The translations under genes and the position numbers were made by a program. A stretch of DNA of 64,000 nt. Origin: Tribonema minus. Lineage: Eukaryota > Sar > Xanthophyceae > Tribonematales > Tribonemataceae. The stretch spans positions 62,001 to 126,000 of the forward strand of contig JAFCMP010000039.1 in the NCBI GenBank assembly GCA_017506865.1, read 5' to 3'. Below are positions 43,901 through 55,535 of the stretch, piece after piece; position 1 is the first letter of the stretch; every line of letters begins with the position of its first letter. The notes beneath the pieces were generated by a model. That model made no database searches, was not told where the DNA came from, and saw only the letters and a list, made by a program, of their open reading frames with translations.

Positions 43901-46019
43901 AACGCGCGCGTGCCCTCACCTTGCGGTCCATGATGCGCTCGTACTTCTGCTTCTTGGTGTTGGCCTTGAGGCCCTGCCACGGCAGGCTGCCGCGGATGAA
44001 GTACATGAGCACGTAGCCGAGGGACTCGAGGTCGTCGCGGCGGCTCTGCTCAATGCCGATGTGCGTGTTGATGCTCGCGTAGCGCGCCGTGCCCGTCAGG
44101 TTCTGCGCGGCGGCCGCGGCGAGCGAGCGGAAGCGCAGCGCGCAACACTTCAGAGTCATGCGGGGGGGGGAGGTATTCAAGCGTTGTCTTGCGCCCGCCG
44201 TAAAGCCATCACGACCGGCTCCCGTGATCGCAGACTCTGCGCGGCGGCTGCTGCGGCAAGAAAGCGCGAGCGGGGAGCGGCGCGTCAGGACCGCAGCGCA
44301 GAGCCGCAGCACAGCGGAATGAGCGGCGGATTTGCGCGAGCAGGTGATGCGCGGCCGGCTGCGCTCAGCGCAAACCCGAGCATTGAGTCGAGGCTGACAC
44401 ATGTGCTGCAACGCGCCGTGCCCGTGAGGCCGCAACAGCACGGCAGCGCGCAGCGATAGATGGTGATGCCGCAACGCTGCGGCAGAGCTGTCCTGGCGAG
44501 CGGGGCTGCGCAAACGATCACGCTGTCGACGAAATGCTGCAACCGAGTGGACGTCATCAGACCACTTCCAGTTGATGTTGACCAGCACCTACGGCAAGGC
44601 CAAGCAGCACCGCCGCGGTATGCGAAGACAGTACTGCTCCTCAGTCACTGCGTACAGGCGATGCGCTGTACCGCAGCAAGGGGCATCCACGCAAGGTGCA
44701 CCCCGCTTCATGCAGCGCATATGCGCAATCGGAGCACGCTGCCGCCGCGCACCTTGTTGTCGCGGTACGAGATGTGCTGGTGCGTGCGCGGGTCGCGGTA
44801 CTTCTTGGCGAGGCCAAAGTCGATGACGTGGATGATGTTCTGGCGCTTGCCGAGGCCGATGAGGAAGTTGTCAGGCTTCACGTCGCGGTGGATGAACGAC
44901 TTGGTGTGCACGTACTCCAGCCTGCGCGCGCGCGCAGCGTGACAGGGTGCGGGGCAGCGGGGCGCCGGGTCAACGGCGGGCGCGTGAGCGGCGACTGTCG
45001 ACATGGCAGGCGCTGACGCAGAGAGACACGCTGCAGCGCGTTGGTCTGTGGGCGCGCGAGCTACAGGGGCGCGCAGCGCCGTCTCGGCGCGCCGACAGCA
45101 GCAAGCAGGGGGCGACGACTGAGGCGCAAAGACGCTGCAAGGCAATGCAGGAGGCGAAGCGCACTTCTGTGCGTCGATACAGCGACGACAACCAAGGAAG
45201 GTGCTGCACGCTCTCCGCGTGGCTTCGGTGCCAAACACAACCCTGCTATGATGCCCGCAGACAGAAACCACAGACAGCCTCCATGCGCGCTGCCGCCAGC
45301 GCCGCAACCATTCTCGCGGCAAAACTGGAGGAGCTGCCAGTGGCCGCTTAGGAGTTGATGCACGTGCAGCATGTCAAAGGCGCAGGGGGCTGTGACTGGA
45401 GCAGCTGAAAGGTGCTGGGACTGCTGAACGGCAGATGCGAAGCCTGCGTGCAGCGCGCACAGCTGCCGCCACATGGGGCAGAACACTGCGTGTCGCGCTG
45501 CTGCTGCGCGCCCCACCTGCTGGCCTCACCTGCTCCCCAGGTGACGTCACGCAAGATCGCCCCCTTTCCAAAGCGCCGGTGATGGTGAGCATGTGCTGAA
45601 GGCGCTGACAGCAAGAAACTGACTGAAGATTGGACAGGATGGCGACAAAGTTGAGTTTGCGCTTGAAGTACGCACCTGCTGAGGAGCTGGTCCGCCAGCA
45701 TGAGCACCGTCTTGAGGTTGAACCTCCTGCCGCAGTAGTTAAAGAGGTCTTCCAGCGACGGCCCTAGCAGGTCCAGCACCATGACGTTGTAGTCGCCCTC
45801 CACGCCGTACCACCGCACCGTGGGTATGCCCAGGCCACCGTGCAGTATCCTGTAGATCTTGGACTCGTACAGGAGCTGGGGGTGCTTCGTTTTAGTGCTC
45901 TCCAGCTTGATCGCGACCTCCTCCCCGGTGGTCATGTTGGTGCCCAGGTAGATGTCCCCGAAGGAGCCGCTGCCGATTTTTCTGCCCAGCCGATACTTCT
46001 TGCCGACTCTGAGCTCCAT
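40938..46019 (-). CDS. Casein kinase 1 (CK1 delta/epsilon type)
   Basis: Ser/Thr protein kinase acting in cell cycle, trafficking and clock or Wnt-type pathways in eukaryotes. Six exons: 46019-45676, 44921-44753, 44102-43920, 43284-43096, 42628-42373, 41266-40938; 1470 nt, 489 residues, phases all consistent. Kinase landmarks: [12 protein letters not shown] glycine loop, Lys38 in [15 protein letters not shown] with catalytic Asp128, DFG at 149-151, and the CK1-specific [58 protein letters not shown] and [12 protein letters not shown] complete the domain. Residue numbers coincide with those of animal CK1. The C-terminal tail from about 300 is low-complexity (Glu/Gly/Asp then Ala/Ser/Arg) and ends [15 protein letters not shown]; such tails are usually autoregulatory. 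Exon 5 ends at GTGCGT and exon 6 follows in phase 1. Family assignment is firm; the tail is less certain. Confidence 0.95.
44230..44455 (-). repeat. Two decayed copies of the CK1 exon-3 acceptor region
   Basis: On the plus strand the true region reads GCGCGCCGTGCCCGTCAGGT then TCTGCGCGGCGGCCGCGGCG. ACGCGCCGTGCCCGTGAGGC recurs at 44411-44430, and CTCTGCGCGGCGGCTGCTGC at about 44234-44253, followed by AAGAAAGCGCGAGCGG. Both lie in the intron upstream of exon 3, each keeping a different part of the junction. Confidence 0.65.
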
Positions 46020-48153
46020 GGTGGGCGCTGGAGCTGCAGAATGCAGATTTAAGCGGTGAATGCGTGGCTCCTCGTGCATGCTCGCAAAGCATTTGCCGAG
46101 CGGTATCTGCATCAGAGAATGAGAACGCAGCGAGCCAGGCTGGCTGCGCTTCCCTTAGCGCCCAGCAAACCCTTGCCCGAGCTGCAAGGGGTTTCTTCCC
46201 AGGGCGACGAAGCCCTAAGCTCCATGCACCGCACCGCGACTGGCACCGACACAGGACAGGCAGGAGACGTTGCAGGCGAGGCAGACACGGTAACCTACCT
46301 CAAGAACCCGGTAACTCGTCCTTATAGCCCCGCGTCTTCCCCCCTCGTACAGCGTCCTTGCACACGAAGAACACAAACACACAAACACCAGTCCCGGCCA
46401 ATGCGGCCGCTCTTCCACCGCTCAACCCACGCCAGCTTTAGGACCTCAACTGTAGGTGCTTGCGCCGCGCAGCAGGCTTGTGTGTCGAGGCTTGTCGGCT
46501 GCACCTTCTTCTCTTCTGGCGGCAGTGCTCTTGAAAACAAAATGCCATTATTAACCTCCCGAGCTCCGGGAACCCGAGAGCGCTCGGTCTCGATCGAGCT
46601 GTCGACAACAGCAGAGGAGAGCAGGGCCGACGACGCTTTCAGAATCAGGACTCATTGCCGGCGAACTCTAGCTCAAGCTCGACCGCTTCTCGCCAAGGGA
46701 ATTTGAAAAAAACACCCTCACGACTGCAACCACCTAGGATCATGGGTCGGGCTTGCAGACGATGCAGCATGAAGGTCGGTACTGTGCATGTGCGGGTGCT
46801 GCGTCTGATTTCTTATGCTCTCCGGCGAGCCCGCTTTTTCGTCCTTGCGCGCATGCTGTGCTTGAGTACTGACAAGGGAACATAGGAAAATGTAAGCTGG
46901 ACTTCTCATGGCACGCACGCCAACTGCTGCACCTGCCTGTTCTCCGCTGCTGCCTGTTCTCCGCTGGCAGAAAATTGCGTGCTGGGGTGGTCTGCCCTGT
47001 TATGAATGCGCGGTGAGTCTGCAATGCTATCAAAAATGCACGACCAAGCTAGACTACGGCGGCGGTCGGGGCGATTGCTTCTCCGCAGCTTTTGGCACGC
47101 TCCTTCAACACCTTCCTCTGTTTGTATGCACGACGGCACGCCGCAAATCTGTTGTTTTCATGACCACCGTTGGCATCATTTGCAACATCTTAAGTGCTCT
47201 CTGCATTAGCGTGTGCAGCCACTCACTAAGAGACCTGGACGACCATTCCAAGCATAGGTACAGTGCGGGCTGAAAGCAGCAGGCACGACTCTCGCATGCG
47301 TCAAATTGCTAGCGTTGGTGAACGCCGTGCGCAAGAGAGCCATGTGCAGAACACTTGCAAGTGCCGCACGCTGACCAGCAGCGCGCCACCGCACACGAGA
47401 CGACATGTCGCGCAAGTGCATGGGTTACTGTTGTCACGGCAACCTGCACACCATCATCGTCTGTGATGAGTGCGTGTGCCAGGATAAGTGTGCCGCATGA
47501 AGGCACCCCGTGCAGCGTCCGCATCCAGGGAATTGCGGGCCCTCACGCCTGTTTCACACCATCTACATACGGTGCTGCACCTGCGTGGCGGCAGCACGGC
47601 GCGCCCGGTCCTGTTGTACTCGTACGCACCTGATTCTTGGCGCACAGCACCCCTCGGCCGCTTGAATGCGTGCTTGTAAGGCTGGAGCGCATGCAGCCAC
47701 GCGACGGACGGCGCCCAAAGGCTGAGGTGCACGGGTCATCACGACGGCGCCAGTCAGAAAGCGTCGCCACCGCGCACGCTGCGGTCACTCAGCCACGTCG
47801 TACGTCTTGTCATGCGGCTCGGTGACGCCCCGCATTGGGGCTGATCGCCGCTAGCGTGGCGCCATGTCCGCCCCCTGTTGTCGTCAACCCGCACCAGCGG
47901 CAGCGGAGGCGAGGCGCCGCCGTCTTCACCTGCCTGGGCAGTTTCAGTCGAAGTTGTGGGAAGGCTCTGCAGTACAGCTCACCGTGATCCCACGCAATGC
48001 CGCCGCAGCGTACACGACACACGATACGCTGGCATAGGACACGCCTCCATCCGGCTCTCGCACACGCTCCTTCGGCGCATGCGCTCCCGTCATGATAGGT
48101 GACCACCCCCCCTGCCCCCCCCCTGCCCCCTGCCCCCCGCCCCCTGTGCGCAG
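46020..48153. other. Divergent intergenic region, CK1 / Gln-rich gene
   Basis: Contains the CK1 promoter and the missing 5' exon(s) and promoter of the Gln-rich gene. An ATG at about 47864 opens a 60-codon frame (MSAPCCRQPAPAAAEARR...) that may be part of that gene's first exon, but no donor could be matched. No TATA box was recognised. Confidence 0.4.
46908..47273 (+). CDS. Small hypothetical ORF with a hydrophobic segment
   Basis: An ATG-started 121-codon frame (MARTPTAAPACSPLLPVLRW...) includes a hydrophobic stretch VVFMTTVGIICNILSALCIS and several cysteines. There is no homology I recognise, no splice support and no neighbouring context. It may be a chance frame. Confidence 0.15.
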   Translation: MARTPTAAPACSPLLPVLRWQKIACWGGLPCYECAVSLQCYQKCTTKLDYGGGRGDCFSAAFGTLLQHLPLFVCTTARRKSVVFMTTVGIICNILSALCISVCSHSLRDLDDHSKHRYSAG

Positions 48154-49763
48154 CGGCACGACGCTGAGTGCGTCAAGCCGGACGGCGGCGGCGGCGTGAC
48201 GACGAGCGCCGCCGCGCCGCCATCCGCCAGCGGCGCACCCGCCGGCCACGCCGCGGCGCGCGGCAACGTCTTCCTCAGCTACATGGCGCAGCACAAGCCG
48301 CTGGAGGCGCCGCTGCCGCAGCCCGCGCCGCTCGCGCGCGCGCGCGAGGAGCAGCAGCAGCGCCACCACCACCAGCAGCAGCACCACCACCAGCAGGAGC
48401 AGCAGCACCACCAGCAGCAGCAACAGCAGCAGCAGCAGCAGCAGCACTTCATGGCGGGGTCGCCCGCGGTGGTGCCGGCGGCGCAGGGGCAGGGGCAGCG
48501 GTGGGACGACTTTTACGGGGGGGTGCTGCCGCTGACGCCGCCGCAAGAGGTGCGCAGGGGGCTGCCATTTGAATGCGGCTGCGTGTCTTGTGTGTGGGGA
48601 GAGGGGTCAGTCTCTGCGCGTACTTCGGCAACTGAACGCCGCAGCAGCAGCAGTGCAGGACTGCGGGGGGGGTAGGTAGTGGCGGGTCGTCTTTGCGCTG
48701 AAGGCACTGCGCCGCTCACCCGTGGCGTCGCGGCGCGTGTGGCGGCAGGACGAGCCTGGGGGCGGGCTTTATGGCGCAGTCAGAGCATGAGGTATGGTGG
48801 GGGAGTGTTCCGTTGGCCAAACGGCGGGGGCTGCGGCAGTGGGCCAGCAGCGACGGCGGCGCAAGAGGCGCACTGGAGCTCGGTCAGCCGAGACACCGTG
48901 CATCGCGCGCCGCGTCTCGCTGCCCGGTCTCATGCGGCGGCAGTCAAGGGGAGCAGGAGTGGGGGAGAAGGGGGTGGTGGTGGGGGGGGGGGGGGGGGGG
49001 CACGACAGTTGCACTAATCTGTGGTGGTGCACGCAGGTACACCCATCGACACGCTGGGGGGAGGTGTTGTAGTCCTAGCGAATGAGCCGCTTGCGCGGGG
49101 TCGTAGTAATCAGCTGGCAGCACGTGGGGGCAGCGTCAGCGCCGCCAGGGGCGCCTTGGGCAGCTGAGCAGTGCTGCCATAACCTCTCACCCTGACCGAG
49201 CGCTGCTGCCATCAGCTTCACACGTCACAAGGCCTGCTCTCTCATACTCGCGTACTCGTGGCTTGCGGTCATGAGAGATGAACCTCATGCTCCAACAGCG
49301 CGGCGCCGACGCGCCTGCTCCTGCAGACACATCACTCCGCCGGCCGCTGCGGCGTGCAGCGCCTGTCTTCTGCGTACTGTGCGACTCCACACACTTGTTT
49401 TGACGCCTTAATAACTATGGAACACTGCAAGGTCTGTACTCCCGGGGGTGCGTTTGCAGCAGCATATCATCATAGCCCCCCCTCCCCCCCCCTTGTGCCA
49501 TGCTGTCGCGCTGCCATGCGCAGCAGCAGTTGGCGCCGGCAAGGCAACCGCCGCAGGCTGCGCCAGGGGGGTCCCTGAAGCGGCAGTGGGACGACAGCGC
49601 AGTGGTGCAGCAGCAGCAGCAGCTGCAGCAACAGCAGCAGCTGCAGCAGCAACAGCAGCAGAAGCTACAGCTGCAACAGCAGCAGCAGCAACTGCAGCAG
49701 CTGCAGCAGCAGCAGCAGCTGCAGCAGCAGCAGCAGCTGCAGCAGCAGCAGCAACAGCAGCAA

Positions 49764-49798
<35 letters not shown>

Positions 49799-51508
49799 GC
49801 AGCAGCAGCTACAGCAGCAGCAACATCGACCGCAGCAGCAGCAGCAGCAGCCGTTGTTGCTGGGCACGCAGCACGCGCACCTCGCTGCTGCGGTGCAGGC
49901 GGCGGCGTACATGGGCGGCGCGGGCGGCGCCGACGACTGGCAGCAGCAGGTACGGCGGCGGCGGCGGCTGTGCGTTGTCGCGGCCCGCGGTCATGTGTGA
50001 TGTTGTGGGCGCAGCGACGTGCGCTTCTGCGGGCGCAGCCGTGCGTGCTCATGCGCCCCTCTTCTGAAACATCTATATGGCAGTATGGGCGCGTACTTGT
50101 GCCGTTCCTGCCTTCCTGTATTTATGCCACGCCCGCCGCCGGCGTCGTCTGTGCTTACTCGCGCTGCGCGCCGGCAGCGCAAGCGCTTCCCCTGCCTGCG
50201 CGCGCGCACGCACCACGCACTCATCTGCACGCACCTATACCTGCATGCCCCACCGCCGCCGCTCAGTACGACATGCTGCCGCAAGATCGGCCGGGCTCGG
50301 CGGAGCCGCGCGGTTCGTTCGAGCCGAACGTGCAGGCGCTGGTGGACCTGGCGACGGCGGCGGAGCAGTCGGCGCAGCGGGTACCCCACGACATCCAGTT
50401 GGCGGTTACAAAGGTCAAGGTGAGAGGCGGAGGCGTGCGATGATAGACCACAATCCAAAGGCAGTGGCGCGTGATGATACACCACAATCTAACTGGCGGT
50501 TACAAACGGCAAAATCTGGACTGCGCAGTACGGGAAGCGCCACCTGTGACGTGCCGCGGCTGCGGCATCTCGCGGTTGCTGTGGTGCTGTCAAGAGCATG
50601 TTTTGTTGTCGTCGCCGAACAGCCATCCTGTGTGTACGCGCCGCGCTCCCCCCGAGTTACCTGGAAAGCGGAGCTGCGGTCAACCTCGCGTTCTGAGCAA
50701 TGACGCCGCATGTCTTGCACGACGACAGCAGTCATCCTGCATGCCCTTTGCCTCAGCAACCCGCAGAAGCGCACTGACAGCCCCTGGCGGCGCGCGCGGA
50801 GATCGGGGCGCATGCACGCCCCCCATCACCACGCTATGATGCTTCAGCGGCTCCAGCAAGTGCGCGCGGCCCGCCACGCTATGATGCTTCAGCGGCTCCA
50901 GCAAGTGCGCGCGGCCCGCCCTAGACTGCGTACATACCGGACGGATGCCCGATCTCACGATCAGTGCGCGGAGTCTGCAGCACGTGCGGGTGGCTTACAC
51001 AGAGACCGTGCCTGTGTCCGCCCACCACTTGAAGTCTCCTGGACTTTCTGCGCGATCGCCGCAGACATGCGGCGCCTCCGTTGATGTGCACCGCCCTCAC
51101 GAGCCGCCGCCGCTGCCGCGCCGCGCCGCGCAGGGCGACATCATGTCGGCCATCTGGAACAGCGGCGTGCCGTCGATCGTGCGCGAGGCGTACACGGAGG
51201 TCCTGCTCAAGGACGGCTTCAGCGACGCCATCGCTCAGGCGGCGTGCATGAAGCTCACCGCTCCCGCCGGCGGCGGCAGCGGCAGCGGCAGCGGCAGCGT
51301 GCGCGCGGCGGCGCCCAACGGCAGCAGCGCCGCCGGGGGCGCCGTCGCGGGCAGCGGCGACAGCGGCAGCGGCGGCGGCAGCAGCAGCGGCGGCGGCGGC
51401 AATGGCAGCGTGGGCGGCGGCGGCGGCAGCGGCGGCAGCGGCGGCAGCAGCGGCGGCGACGGGGACGGCGGCAGCAACAAGAAACAAAAACTCATGGCCG
51501 TTGTGTAG
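48154..51508 (+). CDS. Glutamine-rich nuclear-type protein, 5' incomplete
   Basis: Not recognised as a named family. Four exons, 48154-48549, 49524-49949, 50267-50419 and 51134-51508, join in phase 0 and give 449 residues. The first visible exon follows a C-rich acceptor and starts RHDAECVKPDGGGG, so at least one upstream exon with the start codon is missing. Segments: GNVFLSYMAQHKPLE; a His/Gln tract; RWDDFYGGVLPLTPPQE; SLKRQWDDSAVVQ; a long polyGln tract; QALVDLATAAEQSAQ with VPHDIQLAVTKVK; then GDIMSAIWNSGVPSIVREAY and TEVLLKDGFSDAIAQAACMK. The last part is a helical, low-repeat region and probably the conserved domain. The C-terminus is Gly/Ser-rich and ends NKKQKLMAVV, a possible nuclear localisation signal. 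By composition it resembles a transcription co-regulator; that is an inference. Confidence 0.65.
49609..49852 (+). repeat. CAG/CAA polyglutamine tract
   Basis: About 80 codons, nearly all CAG with interspersed CAA and a few CTG/CTA (Leu), CGA and CAT interruptions. It is in frame in exon 2 of the Gln-rich gene. The CAA interruptions should slow length change. Confidence 0.9.
50397..50516 (+). repeat. Echo of the Gln-rich gene exon-3 end in its intron
   Basis: CCACGACATCCAGTTGGCGG then TTACAAAGGTCAAG (exon end) is matched 97 bp on by CCACAATCTAACTGGCGGTT then ACAAACGGCAAAAT. A shorter partial match (GACCACAATCCAAAGGCAGT) lies between. The copy has lost the donor. Confidence 0.65.
50829..50918. 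repeat. 45-bp perfect tandem duplication
   Basis: CCACGCTATGATGCTTCAGC, then GGCTCCAGCAAGTGCGCGCG, then GCCCG occurs twice head to tail, with no mismatch seen. It lies in the last intron of the Gln-rich gene. Confidence 0.9.
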
Positions 51509-53179
51509 GAAGGCCGGATGACACCTGTTGGGTAGCCTGTGAATAGGAATGCTTGCAGGACAGCGCGACGCGAAGATAGACGCACACAGTGTGTGCGCAC
51601 TCGGCGGCAGCAGCGGCGGCTGCGCAGCTTGTCCAACTGCATGGCAGCGTTGTCTCGCGCTAGTGCAGTCGATCGCGCGCCTCCCGCGCCGCCCGCTACA
51701 GCCATCCCTGTCTCAGGACAGGGTTCGCCCCAGACACCAGTCTGCAAAATATGGCTGTCCCTTAGTGGCGCCTCCATGGGCGGCATGCGCGCGCACGCCA
51801 CAGGCGGCGGCGCCGGCATGATGCAGACCCCCTGAAGCGCCGTGTCTCTTGTGCGATGGCTGCGCGTCACGTCAGCCCTATCTCGACCGCTATTGCAGCT
51901 GGCCACAAGCAAGTGCTCATTGGAGACTTCGGTGGCCGGCGCACGCTTGCAGCGGCAGCGCGCTTCTCTTCCATATCAGTTGGACATGCTCCGGTGATGC
52001 GCCAATTTCGGCGTGCCTCGTGCTGTCGCATGACTGTCACGCATGCCTCAGATCGTGTATGAGGGACAGACCATCATGATTAGCCGCGGATCATACAAGC
52101 ACAGCCTTTCTGCAGCCATTGAGACCAGTGCGCAGCACTTTACAGCTTCCCGTGAGTTGCCGTTGGTTGATGTACATGTGCAGTATGACAGACGCGCTAG
52201 ACCTGTGTGTATTTCACAGCACCTGCGCTGCCGCCATCTGCGCTGCTCATGATGCAACAGTGTTATGACACCAGGAGCGCCCCAAGGCATGCGAATCGTG
52301 CAGGCAGCAGCACCAAGCGTGCTTACGCACGTGAACAAATCTGTAGGTCATGCAACCGCGTGCAATGAATGGCCGCACTATGATTGAACATGGCGCATGG
52401 ACCGCAGCAGTGCTCAGCATCCCATCATGCCTCCACATGCTGGTGTTCTGTCGGTTGAATCAGGCATTGTCAAACAGATCTCAGCTTTGCCAACGTCAGC
52501 ACATCACAGGAGAGGCGATGCGGAACTTATAGCACGTGCACACAGCAACGCTGTGCCTTTCATTTACGTCGGCATGGGATGCCGGTGCCTGCGCCCGCAT
52601 TACGCGTGTGCAGATGCAGCGTTCAGGACGGGACAGGAGGCGCGAGCGGTCTGGCAGTGGCCACGTGCGGGCTGCCTCATGACTGTCGGTGATGCCATCA
52701 TATTCTGCGGTGAGACCGAGGAATGCGCCCCGCTGCGCTAGGTGCAGCCGGATGGTCGTGTGCAATACACCGCCGCTCGACATGCAAGCACGCTGCCGGC
52801 GCCCCGTGCGCTGGCAGCTGCAGCGGCCATCGAGCGCACAGCAGTGCTCGCAGCGGTGCTGCCGCGTGGAACTCTCGCACGCTTGGCGCCGCAAGTCCAA
52901 CGTCGACTGACGCGCACGCGCAGCAACGCCCCGCCTTGCGGCAGGTACCGCCGTTGCAGGAGGGGCGCGCCACGCGGCGCACGCGCGCCACAGCAGAGGG
53001 GGCCCGCCTCTCCGCCGGCCAGGCGCGCCGCACTGGCGTCACGTGCACAGCAGCGCTCGCTGGCGCCGTTCGGCGATGCCGTGGCAGCGGCGCGCACGGG
53101 CGCCAACGAGCATCGCCGTCCCGCTCCCCCGGCCCCCTGAAGGGAGGGGGCAGCTGAGCAGCGCTGCGGCGCTCTGGGC
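51509..53179. other. Intergenic region, Gln-rich gene to RS-type gene
   Basis: Convergent gene ends. Frames of 60-150 codons occur on both strands but none has a recognisable domain or coherent splice signals. Confidence 0.45.
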
Positions 53180-54621
53180 TCACTTCCACGTCGTCGTGTC
53201 CTCGTCCGGCGCGAGGCGCGCCTCGATCTTGCGCACCTTGTCCAGGTCGCCCTGGCGGTACGCCTGCTGCATCTCCGCGCGCAGCAGCTCCTGGCTGCGC
53301 ATCTCCTGCACCTTGTTGCTGCGCATGGTCGCCTGCGCGTGCGCACGCGATGCGGAGGGGGGGGGGGGGGGCAATGTGGACAACAGCGCGGCGCCGGCGC
53401 GTCAGAACGATGGGCAAATGAGGCGGCGGCCGGTGCGGGCACCGCGGCGGAAGTTCCTCCGTCATGTCGTGCTGCACTTTTCAGGCTCGTGCTCAGCGCC
53501 TGTAGCCTTTCTGCGTGACAGCGGCGAGCCGCCTCTTCGATGCGTTTCGTCGGCGGTTTTTTCACGTCTGCGCGCAGCACTGATTGGACTTGAGAACGCG
53601 TGCATGACATCATAAAGCGCCTGCAGCGTAGATTGGTGGTCGAGATGAAGTTGAAATTGGCTACTGAACTTTGAAGTTTCACTACACAGTTGACTTGCTG
53701 CGCCACAGGCAGGCACACCACGCGCTGACCGCAGCAGCAAAGTTCACGCCGACGACTTGCAGCACTGCACCCATGAGCGGTCTCTCTCGCGTACCATGAT
53801 CATGTTGTCAAACTCCTGCTGCTCCCGGAGCTGCTTCTCGCGCTTCCGCTCCAGGGCGACCGCCGCCTCGTCGCCGGCCGTGACCGGCGCGCCGGCCTTG
53901 AGCCGCTTTGCCTCCTTGCGCTTTTTCTCTGCCGCGCGCACGCGGCAAGCAGGGAAAGAGCGCAGCGCCCCGTGCGTTGAGCGACCAGCAGAGCGCCGCG
54001 TGGCGATGCGGCAGCGCACTGCGCGCACCGGCGCGCCCGGGCAAGAAAGTAGTCGTCCGCTAGCGCTGGGCACGAGGCATGGACTTGTTGAGAGCCTAGT
54101 TGCCGCGCACATGAGCGCAGAGCGCGTGCTTCCGCGACCCTGGTTTCTGGAGCTCGCGCGGTGGCAGCCTGATGGCATGATCAGGCAAGCGCACAAGCCG
54201 CGCGGGGCCAGCGTGTGATGCCGGCGCGGCGGGGATGGCGGCGATCGGCTGACTGCCGCACGGCGGCGCTGCGCTCGCGGCGTGCCTGGTGAGTGTAGAC
54301 GCGGGCGCACATGCACATGCAGACAAGCAGACACAGCTCAATTATTCTCAACAGTGCATACTCATCAGGGGCACATCAGGGTGGTCTCAGGCCCGCTGCA
54401 GCACGCAGAAGACTGCTGCGCACAGATTCCCACGATGACTCGAGAACGATGCTGAGTTTGGCGGCAAAGCCGTCACCCACGGCAGAGGACGCTCAGACTC
54501 GGCGTGACGCGTGCACGTCCCACTACACAAGGCACATCTTTCATCATGCAGTTGTGAAGGCATCGCTGTACAGCACCACCACACGCGCGTGCACGCGCCG
54601 CCAGTCCGGGCGCGACGGCAG

Positions 54622-54668
<47 letters not shown>

Positions 54669-55502
54669 GCGAGCGAGCTCCACTCACTTTCCCACTCCTC
54701 CATCTCCCACTTGGCGTAGTTGATGTACTTCTCGTGGGGGAGCGTCGCCGTGTTGTAGTCCTCCATGTACTCGCGGAAGAACTCCTTCACCTCCCACTTC
54801 TGCAGCAGGCCCGCCTCCGCCACCTGCGCGCGCGCGCCGCACGCGTCTCTCGCGTTTGAGCAATGTGAATAGGAGCGTCGCACTGCGAAGCGTAGTTTGC
54901 AGTTTGTGGGCGGGAGAGGGCCGCTTTGCGAAGCACACGTGATTGGCAGGGTGTAGCACTCAGGTGTATTGCAGGAGCAAGAGCGCCTTCTGGCGACGGC
55001 AGTTAGCAGAGATGCGCCGCCCTACGCTCATGTAATGGCCGGGGGAGGTGAAGTAGCGCCTGTTCGCCTGCCTTGCTGGACATTGCGGCAGTATCGAGGC
55101 CACCAAGAACGGCAAGTGCAGTCACAAGCACTCAGCACCGCCGTGTGATAATGCTTAGACGCACCTTCTTCTGCTCCTGCATCCAGATCTCGAACTCCTG
55201 CTGCTTCTTGAAGAAGTCGCTCTCGCGCAGTATGCCGTACTTGCCAAACTGGTCCTGGTTCACGGCGCTGAAAGAGGGCACGCCGCCGCCGCCGCCGCCG
55301 CCGCCATCGCCGCCGCCGCTCTTGTGCTTGTCCGGTTTGTCGGACTTGTGGCGCTTGCGGTCGTCCTTTTTGTGCTTCTTGCTGTCCTTCTCCTTCTGCG
55401 AACAGGGTGCGGTGCACAAGCAGCAGCGCTCAGCATGGTGTGTGAGCGGGGCGCGGGAAGCGCCGTGCCCCTAGCCGGCATGAAGGGTCTGCCGTACGGT
55501 GC

Positions 55503-55535
<33 letters not shown>

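Noticed and set aside
46056..46706. 216-codon plus-strand frame upstream of CK1
   Set aside because: It has no ATG at its start, no domain similarity and lies in the CK1 5' region.
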